A program made the translations under genes and the position numbers. A DNA stretch of 34,155 nucleotides. It comes from RPQK01 sp041946865. GTDB lineage: Bacteria > Acidobacteriota > UBA6911 > RPQK01. The number at the start of each line of letters is the position of its first letter. The stretch's first letter is position 1. Below, one piece after another: positions 33,939 to 34,155 of the stretch. The notes under the pieces are model-generated. The model did no database searches. It was given only the letters and a program-made list of their open reading frames with translations, and was not told the DNA's origin. The stretch covers positions 1 through 34,155 of the forward strand of contig JBHGBF010000093.1 in assembly GCA_041946865.1 (NCBI GenBank), in the 5' to 3' direction.

Positions 33939-34155
33939 TCTGAGCCGTGACCCCGTGATGTCAGCTTCTCGGTTTTTCAGGTCATTCGCGGATGGTTTTC
34001 AGCAAGTCTACGAACTCCTTCACGATTCTAGCCGTGAGCCCCCCTCTATGGGCACGCGGCCCTGGACTTCGGCGAAAATAACCAGATGTGTGAACGTTCT
34101 TTACGCCGAAGGCGTCAGGCAAGACAGCCCAGGGTTGGCGCGCAGTTGAGCGCCT
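33939..34155. other. Non-coding right edge with a compact hairpin
   Basis: No convincing gene. ACGCC-GAA-GGCGT (34103-34115) is a perfect 5-bp stem with a three-base loop, the type of compact palindrome found in dispersed intergenic repeats. A near-direct repeat AGCCGTGA followed by C/G and CCCC occurs at about 33944 and 34031. A 64-codon plus frame from 33955 and a short minus frame ending VKEFVDLLKTIRE (about 33986-34030) are both too weak to call genes. Confidence 0.4.

Noticed and set aside
33955..34149. 64-codon plus-strand frame at the right edge
   Set aside because: Low-complexity composition, runs through the ACGCCGAAGGCGT hairpin, and no recognisable domain.

Overview
The window (about 34 kb, GC-rich by eye) looks like chromosomal DNA of an uncultivated soil- or sediment-type bacterium, most plausibly Acidobacteriota. 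That assignment is inference. It rests on the mix of a homodimeric AceE/AceF pyruvate dehydrogenase, a BshA bacillithiol glycosyltransferase, a Gld-like ABC/DUF4340 cluster, TMTC-like TPR membrane proteins, a DUF4097 lipoprotein and ThyX. I saw no phage, plasmid, insertion-sequence transposase, CRISPR array, rRNA or tRNA.

Layout. 1-1250: a decayed stretch ending in a 5'-truncated, frameshifted NYN-domain nuclease gene. 1249-5603 (minus): aceE then aceF, separated by an array of 31 heptamers. 5932-7578 (plus): a PBP4-type DD-carboxypeptidase, convergent with an RND-family exporter (7623-9782, minus), which sits next to a GH3 glycosidase remnant that has lost its whole catalytic core. 10591-17738 (minus): ispG, then a Gld-type ABC system (ATPase, permease, GldG-like, DUF4340), then bshA. 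17821-21314 (plus): a ribose-type sugar ABC transporter whose binding-protein gene has had its 5' part replaced by a REP-like sequence. 21352-23831: a polyprenyl-phosphate-mannose-synthase-like GT2 facing a TMTC-like GT-C/TPR protein. 23882-27272: a TolB-like propeller, thyX and a polytopic membrane protein. 27411-34155: a DUF4097 lipoprotein, two unrecognised convergent proteins, a GT-C-like membrane protein and a non-coding right edge.

How the genes relate. The window is mostly housekeeping: central carbon entry (PDH), isoprenoid precursor synthesis (IspG), thymidylate (ThyX), peptidoglycan trimming (PBP4) and low-molecular-weight thiol synthesis (BshA). Added to this is cell-envelope work: the RND exporter, Gld-like ABC and several lipid-linked-sugar enzymes. 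The GT2 could supply polyprenyl-P-mannose to the TMTC-like GT-C protein and perhaps to other GT-C-like proteins nearby.

The unusual content is mainly between genes or in broken genes. There are three unrelated short-period repeat arrays: 7 bp at 2582, a 9-bp-phased motif at 11729, and an inverted pair of 7-bp arrays at 28423. There are also three eroded genes (NYN, GH3 and the sugar-binding protein), each broken in a different way. I did not find a convincing new defence or secretion system. The best candidates for undescribed biology are the heptamer arrays and the two unrecognised proteins at 28630-31951.
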